Shown in pieces: positions 16,786 to 27,469 of a stretch of 64,000 bases of DNA. The DNA lies in contig JACKFA010000011.1 of assembly GCA_020632715.1 (NCBI GenBank), positions 62,001-126,000 on the forward strand, given 5' to 3'. Below the pieces are notes generated by a model. It saw only the letters and a program-made list of their open reading frames with translations, ran no database searches and was not told the origin of the DNA. The position numbers were made by a program, and so were the translations under genes. Position 1 is the first letter of the stretch, and every line of letters begins with the position of its first letter. This DNA is from Deltaproteobacteria bacterium (GTDB lineage: Bacteria; Myxococcota_A; UBA9042; PHBI01).

Positions 16786-19638
16786 ATGAGCCCGCTCGCG
16801 GTCCTCTGCCTCGTCCTCATCGTGCCGCTCGCGATCTACGCGGCCGGGCTCTACACCGCAGCCGCCGTGTTCCTCGTCGGCCGGCTCCGGCGGCGTCGCC
16901 GCGCGCCCGCCCCGGCGTCCGACGCCGCGCCGCGCGCGGTCTCTGTCCTCGTGCCCGCCCGGAACGAAGGCGTGATGGCGCTCCGCGCGATCCAGTCCCT
17001 CCTCGATCAGGACACGCCCGCGCCCGTCGCCGTCCACCTCCTCGTCCGCGACCGCGACGACACCTCCTGGCCGCACCTCCTCGCCGCCTTCCCGGGCGCG
17101 CGCGACGGCGGCGACGGCGACGTCGCCGAGCTGCTCGCCGCGGGCCCCGAGGCGGGCTTCGCCGGCCCACGCCGCGTGTCCGTCGCCTTCACGGGGGTCG
17201 ACGGCAAGGCCGACAAGATCAACTGGGTCGTACAGCACCTCGACACGCCGCTCACCGCGATCCTCGACTGCGACCACCAGGCCCACCCGGACTGGCTCCG
17301 CTCGGCCGCCGCGCGCCTCGCGGAGACGGGCGCCCCCGTCGTCCAGGGCCGCCGCGCCGGCCTCGCCGCCGACGGCCTCTTCGCGCTCTGGGACTCGCTC
17401 CACCAGCACGTCGGCTGCGAGGTCTTCAACGCCGCCTTCGGCGAGCACGGCCTCTCCGTGTTCCTCACGGGCACGACGTTCGTCATCGAGACGCCGCTCC
17501 TCGCGCGCCACCCGCTCCGGAGCCGCTGCATCACCGAGGACATCGACCTCAGCTACACGCTCTTCATGGAGGGCGTGCGCGCGGTCGCCGACCCGCGCGG
17601 CGGCAGCGACGAGGAGGTCTCCCCCGACCTCTACAGCTTCATCGCGCGCCGCCGGCGCTGGGCGAACGGCCACACCGACGCCTTCCTGCGCCACCTCCCC
17701 CTCCTCCGGCGCGCCCCGCTGCGGCTCCGCGACCGCCTCCAGTTCTGGTTCCACGGGCTCCACTACCTGATGGCCGCGGGCGTGCTCGCCCTCCACGCGG
17801 TCATCGGCGCCGTCTTCGCGGCGAACCTGCCGCTCGGCGCGACCCTCGCCGCGGTGGCCGTAGGGGTGGGCGTCGCGGTCGCGGTCGCGCGCACGCAGCA
17901 CACGCGCGGCCTCGCGACGCGCGCGTCGGAGGCGGCCGTGCTCGCGGCGTGGTTCACGCCGGCGGCGCTCATGGCCGCGAACGTCGTGCTGGGCGGGCTC
18001 CTCGGTGACCCGGCGGCGAGCATCGCGCTGCCGCTCCCGGACGTCGGGCTCGCGGTCGGGCTCGTCGCGGTGCTGGCGCCGCTCGCGGTGCTGCTCGTCG
18101 GGCTCCTCGGGTTCGGGATGCTCACGGGGTCGACGGCGCTGGTCGTCGTCGCGAGCTATCCGGTGGCCTTCTACCTCGATCTCAGCGGCGTCCTCGTGGG
18201 GCTCGCGGACTTCGTCGCCGGCCGCTCGACGTGGCAGGCGGTGGCGCGCGCGGCGCGGATCGCGCGCGGGCCGCGGCGGGGGCGGGGCGGCGGGGCGATG
18301 GGCGAGGCGCTGGCGGCGTCCGCGACGGCGATGCGCGCGCTCGTCGGCCACGGGCCGCCCTCCGGGCTCGCGCTCGCCGCGGACGGCGGCGCGGCCGAGG
18401 TCGTGAGGGCCTCGCCCGGCGCGCGCGCTGCGGCGACCGGCGTCCCGGACGGCGACGGCGACGGCGGGCGCGGCGCTGGCGTGACGGGGGTCGCGCTCAC
18501 GCCGGTGGTCAGCATCCCGGAGACCTGGCGTCTGCGCGCGATCGCGGCGCTCGTGGGGAGGACGGTGAGGATGGCGCTCCCGAAGAAGAAGGCGCCGGTG
18601 CGGGCGCTCGTGTGGCTCGGCGTGGTCGGGCTCTTCGTGGGCGGGTTCGCGGCGAGCCGCGCGACGCGCCTCGACGTGGCGCCGGCGGCGTGCAAGGCGC
18701 TCGGCTTCGACGACTACCCGTGGGTGGTCCCGGCGCGGCGGATCCCGGGCTTCTGCGAGACGCCGGGGGCGGAGGGGCGCTGGTCGCGGCCGCGCGGGGC
18801 GTTCGAGACGACGCGCGACGACGCGCTCGCGCCGCTCGACGGCGACCACTGGGACCGGCTACAGTCGACGTTCCCCTGTAACCTCGCCGAGTTCCGGCCC
18901 GAGAACGTCGTGGCGATGGACGGCGGCGGCGTGGCGCTCGAGCTCACGCCGAAGCCGGGGGCGACGCTCGGGGGCCGCCCGAGCAACCTCGACAAGCTCT
19001 ACTTCTCGGGCTCGATCGCGACGAAGCCCGAGAGCGCGGCGGCCTATCGGCTCGGGCGCTTCGAGGTCGAGATGAAGGCGGCGCGCGGGTCGGGGCTCCT
19101 GACGGGCTTCTTCCTGCACCGGCTGAGCCCGTGGCAGGAGATCGACACGGAGTTCATGGGGCGCGACACGACGAAGATGCTGGTGAACGTGTACTACAAC
19201 CCCGGCGAGGACGGCGCGCTCTACAACTACGGCTTCTACGGGACGCCGGTGCTCGTGGACCTCGGCTTCGACGCGGCGGACGGCTTCCACACCTACGCGA
19301 TGGAGTGGGACGTCGACGAGATCCGCTGGTACGCGGACGGGCGCCTCATCCACCGGCGCCGCGCGGGGCGGCCGACGCCGATCCCGCACCTGCCGATGCG
19401 GCTCTACCTGAACCTGTGGCCGAACTGCAGCGAGAAGCTCGTGGGGCCGGTCACGAGCGACCTGCCGGCGCGCACGGAGATCCGCCGCGTCACGACGTCG
19501 CGCTGGACGCGGAGCACGCTCGCGCCGCTCTGGTCGTGGTACGACGGGCTCCTCGGCGACGGCCCCGACGGGGAGGACGGCGACCGCCCGCAGTGGCAGG
19601 ACAACGCCGACTGGCTGCAGCGGCGGGCGGTGCCCTAG
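16786..19638 (+). CDS. Membrane family-2 glycosyltransferase fused to a GH16 hydrolase domain
   Basis: A 950-residue multidomain membrane protein. A first helix (residues ~3-28) is followed by a cytoplasmic GT2 domain with ILDCDHQAHPDW (Asp161, Asp163), TGTTFVIE, the TEDID box (Thr250-Asp252) and RRRRW (288-292), the pattern of processive synthases. Several helices span ~325-475, and another helix (ALVWLGVVGLFVGGFAA) precedes a C-terminal GH16 domain (~residues 640-950) with the catalytic motif EIDTEF (Glu785, Asp787, Glu789). GH16 enzymes cut or transglycosylate beta-1,3/1,4-glucans. The topology would put the hydrolase outside the membrane. The protein probably makes and trims or cross-links an exopolysaccharide; substrate unknown. 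The ATG follows a G-rich stretch; the open frame upstream is antisense to the lipoprotein gene and is rejected. Confidence 0.85.
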   Translation: MSPLAVLCLVLIVPLAIYAAGLYTAAAVFLVGRLRRRRRAPAPASDAAPRAVSVLVPARNEGVMALRAIQSLLDQDTPAPVAVHLLVRDRDDTSWPHLLAAFPGARDGGDGDVAELLAAGPEAGFAGPRRVSVAFTGVDGKADKINWVVQHLDTPLTAILDCDHQAHPDWLRSAAARLAETGAPVVQGRRAGLAADGLFALWDSLHQHVGCEVFNAAFGEHGLSVFLTGTTFVIETPLLARHPLRSRCITEDIDLSYTLFMEGVRAVADPRGGSDEEVSPDLYSFIARRRRWANGHTDAFLRHLPLLRRAPLRLRDRLQFWFHGLHYLMAAGVLALHAVIGAVFAANLPLGATLAAVAVGVGVAVAVARTQHTRGLATRASEAAVLAAWFTPAALMAANVVLGGLLGDPAASIALPLPDVGLAVGLVAVLAPLAVLLVGLLGFGMLTGSTALVVVASYPVAFYLDLSGVLVGLADFVAGRSTWQAVARAARIARGPRRGRGGGAMGEALAASATAMRALVGHGPPSGLALAADGGAAEVVRASPGARAAATGVPDGDGDGGRGAGVTGVALTPVVSIPETWRLRAIAALVGRTVRMALPKKKAPVRALVWLGVVGLFVGGFAASRATRLDVAPAACKALGFDDYPWVVPARRIPGFCETPGAEGRWSRPRGAFETTRDDALAPLDGDHWDRLQSTFPCNLAEFRPENVVAMDGGGVALELTPKPGATLGGRPSNLDKLYFSGSIATKPESAAAYRLGRFEVEMKAARGSGLLTGFFLHRLSPWQEIDTEFMGRDTTKMLVNVYYNPGEDGALYNYGFYGTPVLVDLGFDAADGFHTYAMEWDVDEIRWYADGRLIHRRRAGRPTPIPHLPMRLYLNLWPNCSEKLVGPVTSDLPARTEIRRVTTSRWTRSTLAPLWSWYDGLLGDGPDGEDGDRPQWQDNADWLQRRAVP

Positions 19639-19675
19639 AGTCCAGGGTTCTGGGGCCTCACGGGCTTCGTGGAAC

Positions 19676-19815
19676 GCGACCACGGAGACACGGAGACACG
19701 GAGGGGGCACGGAGGGGGCACGGAGGGCTCAGCGGATCGACCGCCTTCGGCGCCCGTTCGTGAGGCCGGTCTCGTTGCTCCACTGAACCCTCCGTGCCTC
19801 CGTGCCTCCGTGGTT
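19676..19815. repeat. CACGGAG-type repeat between convergent genes
   Basis: Starts CCACGGAGACACGGAGACACGG with further CACGGAGGG units, and after ~65 bp of other sequence ends with the inverted CCTCCGTGCCTCCGTGCCTC units. It can fold into a long hairpin between two converging genes, so it may act as a bidirectional terminator. Same family as 8745-8835 and 10136-10225. Confidence 0.6.
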
Positions 19816-19852
19816 TCCCCTTCGGAACAGGCACTTGGCACGATGCAGCGGA

Positions 19853-21481
19853 TCAGGGCGGCGAGAGGCGCCAGCACTGCACGAAGAGGTCCTCGTACAC
19901 GAGCGTCATCGCGCGCCCCGCGGCGTGCTCCATCGCCTCGCGCAGCTGCGGCACCGGCGAGTAGAGGAACACCGCGCGATCGGGCGCCACCCCGGCGACG
20001 AGCGGCCACGCGCCTGCGTCCGCGGCCCCGAGGCGCGCGACGAGCGCGTCCCGCACGGGGTGATCGAGCAGCACGAAGGGCGTCTCCGGCGGCACCATCG
20101 TCGCGAGCGCCATCAGGTTCCCGGGGTGGTGCCGCTCCCGGTCGCCCACCACGACCGGCCGCGGCTCCGCGCGGACGGCCGCCGCCACCGCCGGGAGCCC
20201 CGTCGAGAGCCCGCGCGTCCACGGCACCGGCGGCGCCATCGTGCGCACCGCGCTCGCCGCCACCACCGCGAGGAGCGCCCCCGCGACGAGCGCGCGCCGC
20301 CGCGGGACCGCGACGACCGCCACCCGCCACCCGACCGCCACGAGGCACGCGAGCAGCGCCGGCATCAGGTAGCGCGTCGAGAACGAGCGGATCCCGCCCA
20401 CGACGAGGTCCGGGACGAGCAGGAGCCCGATCGGCAGCGCCACGAGCAGGATCAGCAGCGCCCGCGCCCCCGTCGGCCCGCGCCGCGCGACCCCCGCGAG
20501 CGCCCAGCCGACCACCGCCACCGCCGCCGCGACCGCGACCACCGACGGCGCCGAGCCGACCTCCGCCCAGAGGTCGACGAGCGGCCGGCTCACGCTCACC
20601 GCGAGCGTCCCGAGCACCTGCGCCCGCGGCACCACGATGTCCGACGACCAGCTCATCGACGCCCGGAACGCCTCGAGGTGCTCGCCGAGGAGCACGGCCC
20701 ACGGCAGGAAGAGGAGCCCCGCCAGGCCCAGCGCGAGCGCCGCCTCCCAGGCGGCCCGCGTGAGGCGCCCCCGCGCGCGCCACCCGACGAAGCCGAGGTG
20801 GGCGAGGATCACCGACACCTGCGAGAAGCAGGTGTAGAGCGCGAGCGCGGTGAGCACCGCGTAGAGGAGCCAGGCCTGGGCGCGCTCCTTCGCCGGCGCG
20901 TCCGCGTCGACCCGGCGGAGCGCGCGCAGGAGCGCCGCCGTCGTCGCGAGCACGAGCGCGCTCCAGAGGGCGTACTCGCGCGCCTCCTGCGCGTAGAGCG
21001 CGAGGAACGGCGAGAGCCCCACGAGCGCCACCACGAGCGGCGTCGCGGCCGGCGGGCCGCGCGGGCCGAAGAGCTCGCGCCCGAGCCACGCGGCGGCCGC
21101 CACCGCGAGGAGCGAGGCCAGCACCGACAGCGCCCGGAGCGCGCCGATCCCGTCGCCGAAAGCCTCCTCCCAGAGCCGCGCGAGCAGGTAGTAGAGCGGC
21201 GGGTGCTGCGGCTCGTCGCGCGCGAGCGCGAGCACCGTGCCGAGCGCGTCGCCGCCGTCGTCGAGGCGCTGCCAGGCCGCGATCTCCCCGGCCGTCACGG
21301 GCTCGCCGCGGTAGAGCGCCGCGAGCCACTCGCCCGCGGCGTGGCCGGCGACGAACGCCCGCGTGTAGACCTCGTCGTGCCAGACGGGCTTCTCGCCGAG
21401 CCCGACCACGCGCGTCGCGAGGCCGAACGCCACCGCGAGCGCGGCGACGACGAGCCAGCGGCGGGGAGCGGGCGAGGTCAC
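19853..21481 (-). CDS. GT39/ArnT-type membrane glycosyltransferase
   Basis: A 542-residue polytopic protein with about ten to eleven hydrophobic helices. WHDEVYTRAF with its Asp-Glu pair in the first periplasmic loop (~residues 34-43) and HPPLYYLLARLW (~93-104) are landmarks of dolichyl/undecaprenyl-phosphate-sugar-dependent transferases (PMT/ArnT, GT-C fold). RYLMPALLACL occurs in a late helix. Such enzymes move a sugar from a polyprenyl carrier to protein, lipid A or another glycolipid on the outer face of the inner membrane. The acceptor cannot be told from sequence. The ATG start near 21481 follows an apparent GAGG site. A 28-base gap separates it from the M81 peptidase gene upstream in the same direction. 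Confidence 0.8.
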   Translation of the reverse strand: MTSPAPRRWLVVAALAVAFGLATRVVGLGEKPVWHDEVYTRAFVAGHAAGEWLAALYRGEPVTAGEIAAWQRLDDGGDALGTVLALARDEPQHPPLYYLLARLWEEAFGDGIGALRALSVLASLLAVAAAAWLGRELFGPRGPPAATPLVVALVGLSPFLALYAQEAREYALWSALVLATTAALLRALRRVDADAPAKERAQAWLLYAVLTALALYTCFSQVSVILAHLGFVGWRARGRLTRAAWEAALALGLAGLLFLPWAVLLGEHLEAFRASMSWSSDIVVPRAQVLGTLAVSVSRPLVDLWAEVGSAPSVVAVAAAVAVVGWALAGVARRGPTGARALLILLVALPIGLLLVPDLVVGGIRSFSTRYLMPALLACLVAVGWRVAVVAVPRRRALVAGALLAVVAASAVRTMAPPVPWTRGLSTGLPAVAAAVRAEPRPVVVGDRERHHPGNLMALATMVPPETPFVLLDHPVRDALVARLGAADAGAWPLVAGVAPDRAVFLYSPVPQLREAMEHAAGRAMTLVYEDLFVQCWRLSPP

Positions 21482-21509
21482 GGGCCGGATGCTATCCCAT
21501 CGCGCGCGT

Positions 21510-23027
21510 TCACGCGCTCCGACGCCGCTGGTCCTCGGCGCGCCAGTCGGACAGCTCCGCGAGCGGGTGCACCGGCCCGTCGAGCGGGAGGCGCGTGACC
21601 CCGTCGAAGTCCGTGATGCCGTGGGTCCGCACGTAGAGCGTGAGCCGGTTCTCCGCGAGGAAGAAGAGGCGGAACGGGAAGAAGCTCTTCACGACGACGA
21701 CGTCCGCGCGGAACGGCTCGAGCCCGAGCGCCCGGTAGAAGCTCGGCTTCATCACCATCGGCGGCCCCTCGGTCACGCACAGCGCGAGGCGCCCGCTCTC
21801 GATGACCACGACCCGCCCGAAGCCAGACAGCTCCTTCTTCCGCGCGAGGCGCCCCGCGACGCGCAGCGGCGGGCTCGCCTCCGCGTCGAAGCGGCCGCCG
21901 ACATCCACCGCGACGGGCTCGCCGACCGGCGTCTGCCAGAGCGCCGCCACGACCTCGGCGTCGCGGATGGGCGCGTACGCCCGGAGGTCCGCGCCGTCCT
22001 CGAGGAGCGCCCGGACGAGCCGCGTGTTCTCGCCCGTGCCGCCCGCGCCGACGACGTCCGAGGCGTCGCAGACGCAGGCGGGGCCGAGCTTCCTGGCCCC
22101 CGTCCGCGCGCGCACCGCGGCGAACGCGGCCTCCGGCTCGGGGAGGTCCGGGAGCTGCGCGTGCCGCACGGCCCACGCGTGCTCGGCGAGCTCGTCGGCG
22201 ACGCGCTCCGCGAGGGCCTGGTCGCCGTCCGTCACCGCGTAGGTCGCCCAGCCGAGGGTCGGGTCGTCGTTCCACGGGTGGCACATGAAGAGCGACGCGT
22301 CGAGCACGCCCGGCGCCCGCGAGAGGCGGCCGAGGCGCCGGAAGATGGCGCGCATCGGCGCGAGCAGGTCGACCCCCACGCCGCCGCCGAGCACCATCGG
22401 CAGCTTCCGCCACGCGACGGTCGGGCGCGCCTCGCCGCGCACCGCCGCGAGCAGCGCGCGCCCCGCGCGGAAGCCGGTCCCGGCGTGGTCGCGGTGCGGG
22501 TTCGTGTGGTAGCCGGCGAGGACGTCCGCCCCCTCGACCATGCCGCGCGTCAGGTTCGCGTGGAGGTCGAGGCTCGCGGCGAGCTTCACGCCGGGGCCGA
22601 CGGCCGCGCGGACCTCCGCGAGCAGGTCGCTCTCGGGGTCGACGAGCCCCTCGACCCCCATCGCGCCGTGGAGCGCGAGGTAGACGCCGTCGAGCGGCCC
22701 GGCGGCGGCGAGCCCGGCGAGGATCCGCCCCTTCAGCGCCGCGTAGCACGAGCGCGAGAGCGGCCCGCCCGACACCGCCCAGGCCGACGCGATCGGCACG
22801 GCCTCGACCTCGCCGCGCCCGAAGCGGGCGACCGCGCGCGCGAACCCCGAGAGCTCGGCGTTGCGCGTGAAGCCGGGCACCTCGGCCCCCGTGCGGCGGA
22901 CGCGCCGCGCGAGCTCGCCCGGGTCGAGCACGAGGTGCGTGCGCGCGAAGTCGGCGAGCTCGGTCGGCGCCGGCGAGAGCGCGTTGGTCTCCTGGGCGAG
23001 GCGGAGGTAGGCGACGCGGCGGGTCAT
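21510..23027 (-). CDS. M81-family (MlrC-like) metallopeptidase
   Basis: A 505-residue protein of the MlrC family, named after the enzyme that completes degradation of linearised microcystin; most homologues act on unknown small peptides. Visible landmarks are RLAQETNALSP at the N-terminus, GVYLALHGAMGVEGLVDPE (~residues 120-138), SLDLHANLT with presumed metal-binding Asp/His, GYHTNPHRDHAGTG, and the C-terminal MlrC domain with CDASDVVGAGGTGENT and VVKSFFPFR. The ATG at 23027 is preceded by GGAAGGAACGAGG, and the start lies 32 bases after the PLP-enzyme stop, so the two form an operon. No signal peptide: cytoplasmic. Confidence 0.87.
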   Translation of the reverse strand: MTRRVAYLRLAQETNALSPAPTELADFARTHLVLDPGELARRVRRTGAEVPGFTRNAELSGFARAVARFGRGEVEAVPIASAWAVSGGPLSRSCYAALKGRILAGLAAAGPLDGVYLALHGAMGVEGLVDPESDLLAEVRAAVGPGVKLAASLDLHANLTRGMVEGADVLAGYHTNPHRDHAGTGFRAGRALLAAVRGEARPTVAWRKLPMVLGGGVGVDLLAPMRAIFRRLGRLSRAPGVLDASLFMCHPWNDDPTLGWATYAVTDGDQALAERVADELAEHAWAVRHAQLPDLPEPEAAFAAVRARTGARKLGPACVCDASDVVGAGGTGENTRLVRALLEDGADLRAYAPIRDAEVVAALWQTPVGEPVAVDVGGRFDAEASPPLRVAGRLARKKELSGFGRVVVIESGRLALCVTEGPPMVMKPSFYRALGLEPFRADVVVVKSFFPFRLFFLAENRLTLYVRTHGITDFDGVTRLPLDGPVHPLAELSDWRAEDQRRRSA

Positions 23028-23059
23028 GGCGGCGGACCTCGTTCCTTCCTGGTTCTTCG

Positions 23060-24556
<1,497 letters not shown>

Positions 24557-24729
24557 CGGAGCTTCTCCCTGGCGCGGCGCGCACGGTCGAGGACGACGGC
24601 GCGCAGGCGCGCGGCGCGTCGGCGACTATTCACCGGCCGTTCAGTTTTATCAATGGGCGGTTTCGCCCGCGTGAAACCGCGAGCTACGGAGCGGGGCGCG
24701 AGGAGCGCGCGAGCCCGACGGGGCGCGGC

Positions 24730-25542
24730 TCAGGAGGGTGGCGGCCCGAGGAGCGGCGGCGGCACCTTGCTCGGCACGAGCTCGACCTCCCAGCCGTGGT
24801 ACTCGCCGCCGAACTGCGCGACGACCGCCTTCACCGCGAGCACGACGGGGTGCAGGTGCCACGTGGCGATCGTCGGCTCGAGGCGCTCCGGGAGCACCAC
24901 GACGCGCCCGGAGGGATCGTCCTTGGGGCCACCGTCGGCCTTGAACTTGAGCTTCCGGATCTCGCGCAGGAAGTCGCGCGCGTGCTCGCGCTCGTGGAAG
25001 AAGATCCGGTGCGCCACGACGCGGCGCGTGTGGATCGCGTCGCCGGCCTTCATCATGTGCACCATGAGCTGCCGGTCGGACTTCCACTGCCCGGGATCGT
25101 AGCCCGGGAACACCCCGAGGAGGCGCTCCCAGCCTGGGTCGTCGAACCACTCGGCGCGCACGGGCAGCGTCGCGCTCGCCATGGCCTTCTCGAGCGGCTC
25201 CTCGAGGGCCTCGCGCGCGGGCTTCTTGCCGAGGAGCCCGACGTGGGGGCGGCAGTAGTAGACGTCCCGCCGCTCGGTGGCGGAGAGCACGCTCATGACG
25301 TGCTCGGCGCCGGCCTTCTTGAGGACCTGCGCCGCGCGGAACGCGCAGTTCTCGAGCTCGGTCTGCTCGAAGCCCTCGGAGAGCACGATGGGGCCTGCCG
25401 CGCGGCGCGTGATCGTGACCTCGACGCGCACGGGCCGGCGTTTGTCGGGCCCGTGGAGCCAGAGGGTCCGGTTCCAGTCGAGGATGGCCTTCCCGCCGCC
25501 GGGGAGGTCGAGGGGCTGCTGCTCGATCTCGTCCTTCTTCAT
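24730..25542 (-). CDS. DUF695/RraB-like protein
   Basis: A 270-residue soluble protein with no signal peptide. The C-terminal part (SDRQLMVHMMKAGDAIHTRR...IFFHEREHARDFLREIRKL, ending in an EYHGWEVEL-type strand) resembles the RraB fold (regulator of RNase E activity B), which often follows a DUF695 domain in bacterial proteins. The N-terminal half (GGGKAILDWNRTLWLHGPDK, RRDVYYCRPHVG) is consistent with but does not prove DUF695. The ATG start MKKDEIEQQ is supported by its hydrophilic N-terminus. It stands alone between the PLP-enzyme gene, 170 bp away and read the same way, and the peptidoglycan-binding gene. Function uncertain; assignment is at fold level only. Confidence 0.6.
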   Translation of the reverse strand: MKKDEIEQQPLDLPGGGKAILDWNRTLWLHGPDKRRPVRVEVTITRRAAGPIVLSEGFEQTELENCAFRAAQVLKKAGAEHVMSVLSATERRDVYYCRPHVGLLGKKPAREALEEPLEKAMASATLPVRAEWFDDPGWERLLGVFPGYDPGQWKSDRQLMVHMMKAGDAIHTRRVVAHRIFFHEREHARDFLREIRKLKFKADGGPKDDPSGRVVVLPERLEPTIATWHLHPVVLAVKAVVAQFGGEYHGWEVELVPSKVPPPLLGPPPS

Positions 25543-25612
25543 GCGGCGGACCTTCGCAGCCCGCGCCCCGCGTGTCGATGGAAAAGCCCGGGGCAGCGCC
25601 CGCGAGGGCCGC

Positions 25613-27220
25613 TCACCCCTTCCCGCGCATCACGCGATAGAAGCGCGACCCGCCCGGGTAGCTCCCGCCGCTGAAGCTCATGTCGGACCACCACGAGAAG
25701 GACGCCTTCGAGCTCGAGTTCGACAGGATCGAGCCGCCGCCCATCACGATGCCGATGTGGGCGTGGGCGCCGTGCCCGATGCAGGCGACGTCGCCCGCCT
25801 GCGCCTTGCCGCGCGACACCTGCTTCCCCTCGCGCCGGAGCCCGGCCTCGACCGAGTCCACGAGGTTCGTGTTGGAGCCGATGGCGTGGCCGATGGCGTT
25901 CTTCAGCACGTGGTTGACGGCCCAGGCGCAGGCGACGTTGCCGCCGCCGGGGCCGTCGGCCGTGGACGTCCCCGCGTAGGCCTTCGCGGCGGCGTAGATC
26001 TCGTCCCGCCAGTCGCTGAGCTCGGCCCGCATCTTCGTGACCGTGCCCTTGTTCAGCGTCGCGCCCTCGCGCAGCCCGTACTGGCGCTGGAAGCCCGACA
26101 CACCGCGCAGGAACGCGGCGTTCAGCCCGCCCTTCCTCGGGAGGCCGAGGAGCTCGCGCATGTCGCCGACCGTCTTCCAGGAGAGGTGCTTCGTCTTGAT
26201 GGCCTGCTGGTTCGTGTCGCGCGCCGAGCGGACCTCGTGGCGCGTCATGAGGCCCTTCCTGTCGAGGCCGTAGCGCTTGCGCAGCAGGAAGCCCATGAAC
26301 GTCGCGGTCTTCCCGCCGAGCTTCCCGTTGACGACCTTGTTGTGGCGGAGCTGGAAGCGCGCCACGGCCTGCACGAAGTCCGCCGTGATGGCGCCGCTCT
26401 CGGGCTCCCCCATGACGTGCTGGTAGCGCTTCACGAGGAACGGGTTCGATGCGAACTTGTGCCTCCGCGTCCACTGGAGCGCCCGCTTCTGGGCCGCCGG
26501 GAAGAGCGGCTTCGACGGGTCCTGGGAGATGCTCGGCGCGCCGGCCTTCGGCGCCGCCGCCTTCTGCCCGCTCGCCTTCACGGCCGCCTTCGCCTTCGCC
26601 TTCGCCTTGGGCTTCGGCTTCGGCGCCGCCGCGTGGTGCGCGGGGGCGTGCGCGGCGGGCTTGTGCGCCGCCGGCTTGTGCGCGGCCGGCTTCGGCTTCG
26701 GCTTCGCCTTGGCCTTCATCTGGACGCCCGCGCCGTGCTCCTCGGCCTCGTGCTCCTCGGCCTCGGCGGCGTCGGCCTCGTCGTGCGCGTCGTGCTCCTC
26801 GACCTCGGCCACGACGGGCTCGTCGCCCTCGCTGTCGTCCGCGGGCACGGCGGCCTCGGCCTCGGCGGCCTCGGCGGCCTCCTTCTCCTTGGGGTCGTCC
26901 TTCTTCGCCTCGGCGGCGGGCGCCTCGGCGGCGGCGCGCTCGGCCTCGGGCTCGGGGGCGCCCTGCGCCGCGCCGACCTCGGCGAGCGCCTGCGGGACGA
27001 GGCCCTTCAGGCGCTTCAGCTTGTCGGGCGGCACGGTGGGCCCCGCGGCCCCCTCCCCCGCGCCGCCGCCAGCCTCGCCGGGCGAGAGCGCCGCGGCGCC
27101 CGCCGCGAAGTCGAGCGAGCGGAGGAAACCGCGGAGGGTGTCGCGCTGCTCGGCCTCGGGGGCTTGCGCCTCGCCGCCGTCGCGCTTCTCCGACTGCATC
27201 TGGGTCTGGCCGCCGACCAT
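25613..27220 (-). CDS. Peptidoglycan-binding protein with C-terminal NlpC/CHAP-like cysteine peptidase
   Basis: A 535-residue protein without a classical signal peptide. The N-terminus carries a leader LRSLDFAAGAAALSP, then an acidic Ala/Glu-rich segment, the short motif VQMKAKAKPKPK, and repeated AAHKPAAHKPAA linkers. Two peptidoglycan-binding repeats (FVQAVARFQLRHNKVVNGKL and FLRGVSGFQRQYGLREGATL) follow. The last ~130 residues (NVACAWAVN with Cys431, AHIGIVMGG with His488) look like an NlpC/P60 or CHAP amidase. The leader and VQMK motif recur in the unrelated protein at 45624, suggesting a shared export route. ATG 27220 is preceded by GAGG seven bases upstream; longer starts add an unlikely Arg-rich extension. 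Probably a cell-wall hydrolase effector. Confidence 0.8.
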   Translation of the reverse strand: MVGGQTQMQSEKRDGGEAQAPEAEQRDTLRGFLRSLDFAAGAAALSPGEAGGGAGEGAAGPTVPPDKLKRLKGLVPQALAEVGAAQGAPEPEAERAAAEAPAAEAKKDDPKEKEAAEAAEAEAAVPADDSEGDEPVVAEVEEHDAHDEADAAEAEEHEAEEHGAGVQMKAKAKPKPKPAAHKPAAHKPAAHAPAHHAAAPKPKPKAKAKAKAAVKASGQKAAAPKAGAPSISQDPSKPLFPAAQKRALQWTRRHKFASNPFLVKRYQHVMGEPESGAITADFVQAVARFQLRHNKVVNGKLGGKTATFMGFLLRKRYGLDRKGLMTRHEVRSARDTNQQAIKTKHLSWKTVGDMRELLGLPRKGGLNAAFLRGVSGFQRQYGLREGATLNKGTVTKMRAELSDWRDEIYAAAKAYAGTSTADGPGGGNVACAWAVNHVLKNAIGHAIGSNTNLVDSVEAGLRREGKQVSRGKAQAGDVACIGHGAHAHIGIVMGGGSILSNSSSKASFSWWSDMSFSGGSYPGGSRFYRVMRGKG

Positions 27221-27371
27221 GGGGATCCTCGCTTCGGGCGGAGCACGCCCTTCGCCACGGACCGACCGCGAGCCGTCCCCGACAGACGAGCGTCGCATCG
27301 TCACCATCTCGCGCCCGGGAGCGCCCGCGCAATCCCCCGTCCGGGGTCGAGACAAGTTGTGACAAGCGCGG

Positions 27372-27387
27372 CGTCACGGACGTGACG
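27372..27387. promoter_or_regulatory. Inverted repeat in the divergent promoter region
   Basis: CGTCACGGACGTGACG (6-bp arms, 4-base spacer) lies in the 249-bp interval between the divergent cell-wall hydrolase and coiled-coil genes. It has the size of a dimeric repressor site; no regulator can be named. Confidence 0.3.
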
Positions 27388-27469
27388 GCGTCAAAAATTG
27401 GACGGTCCGGCGCGGCGGCCCGAGGATCCCCACCACGAGCGCCGTTGCGCGCGCTCCCGGGGAGGAAGC

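Noticed and set aside
14359..18849. Very long minus-strand frame upstream of the Cys-rich lipoprotein start
   Set aside because: The part above 16518 is antisense to the GT2-GH16 gene, Arg/His/Glu-rich, and lacks homology; the lipoprotein signal and GGAGG site at 16518 mark the true start.
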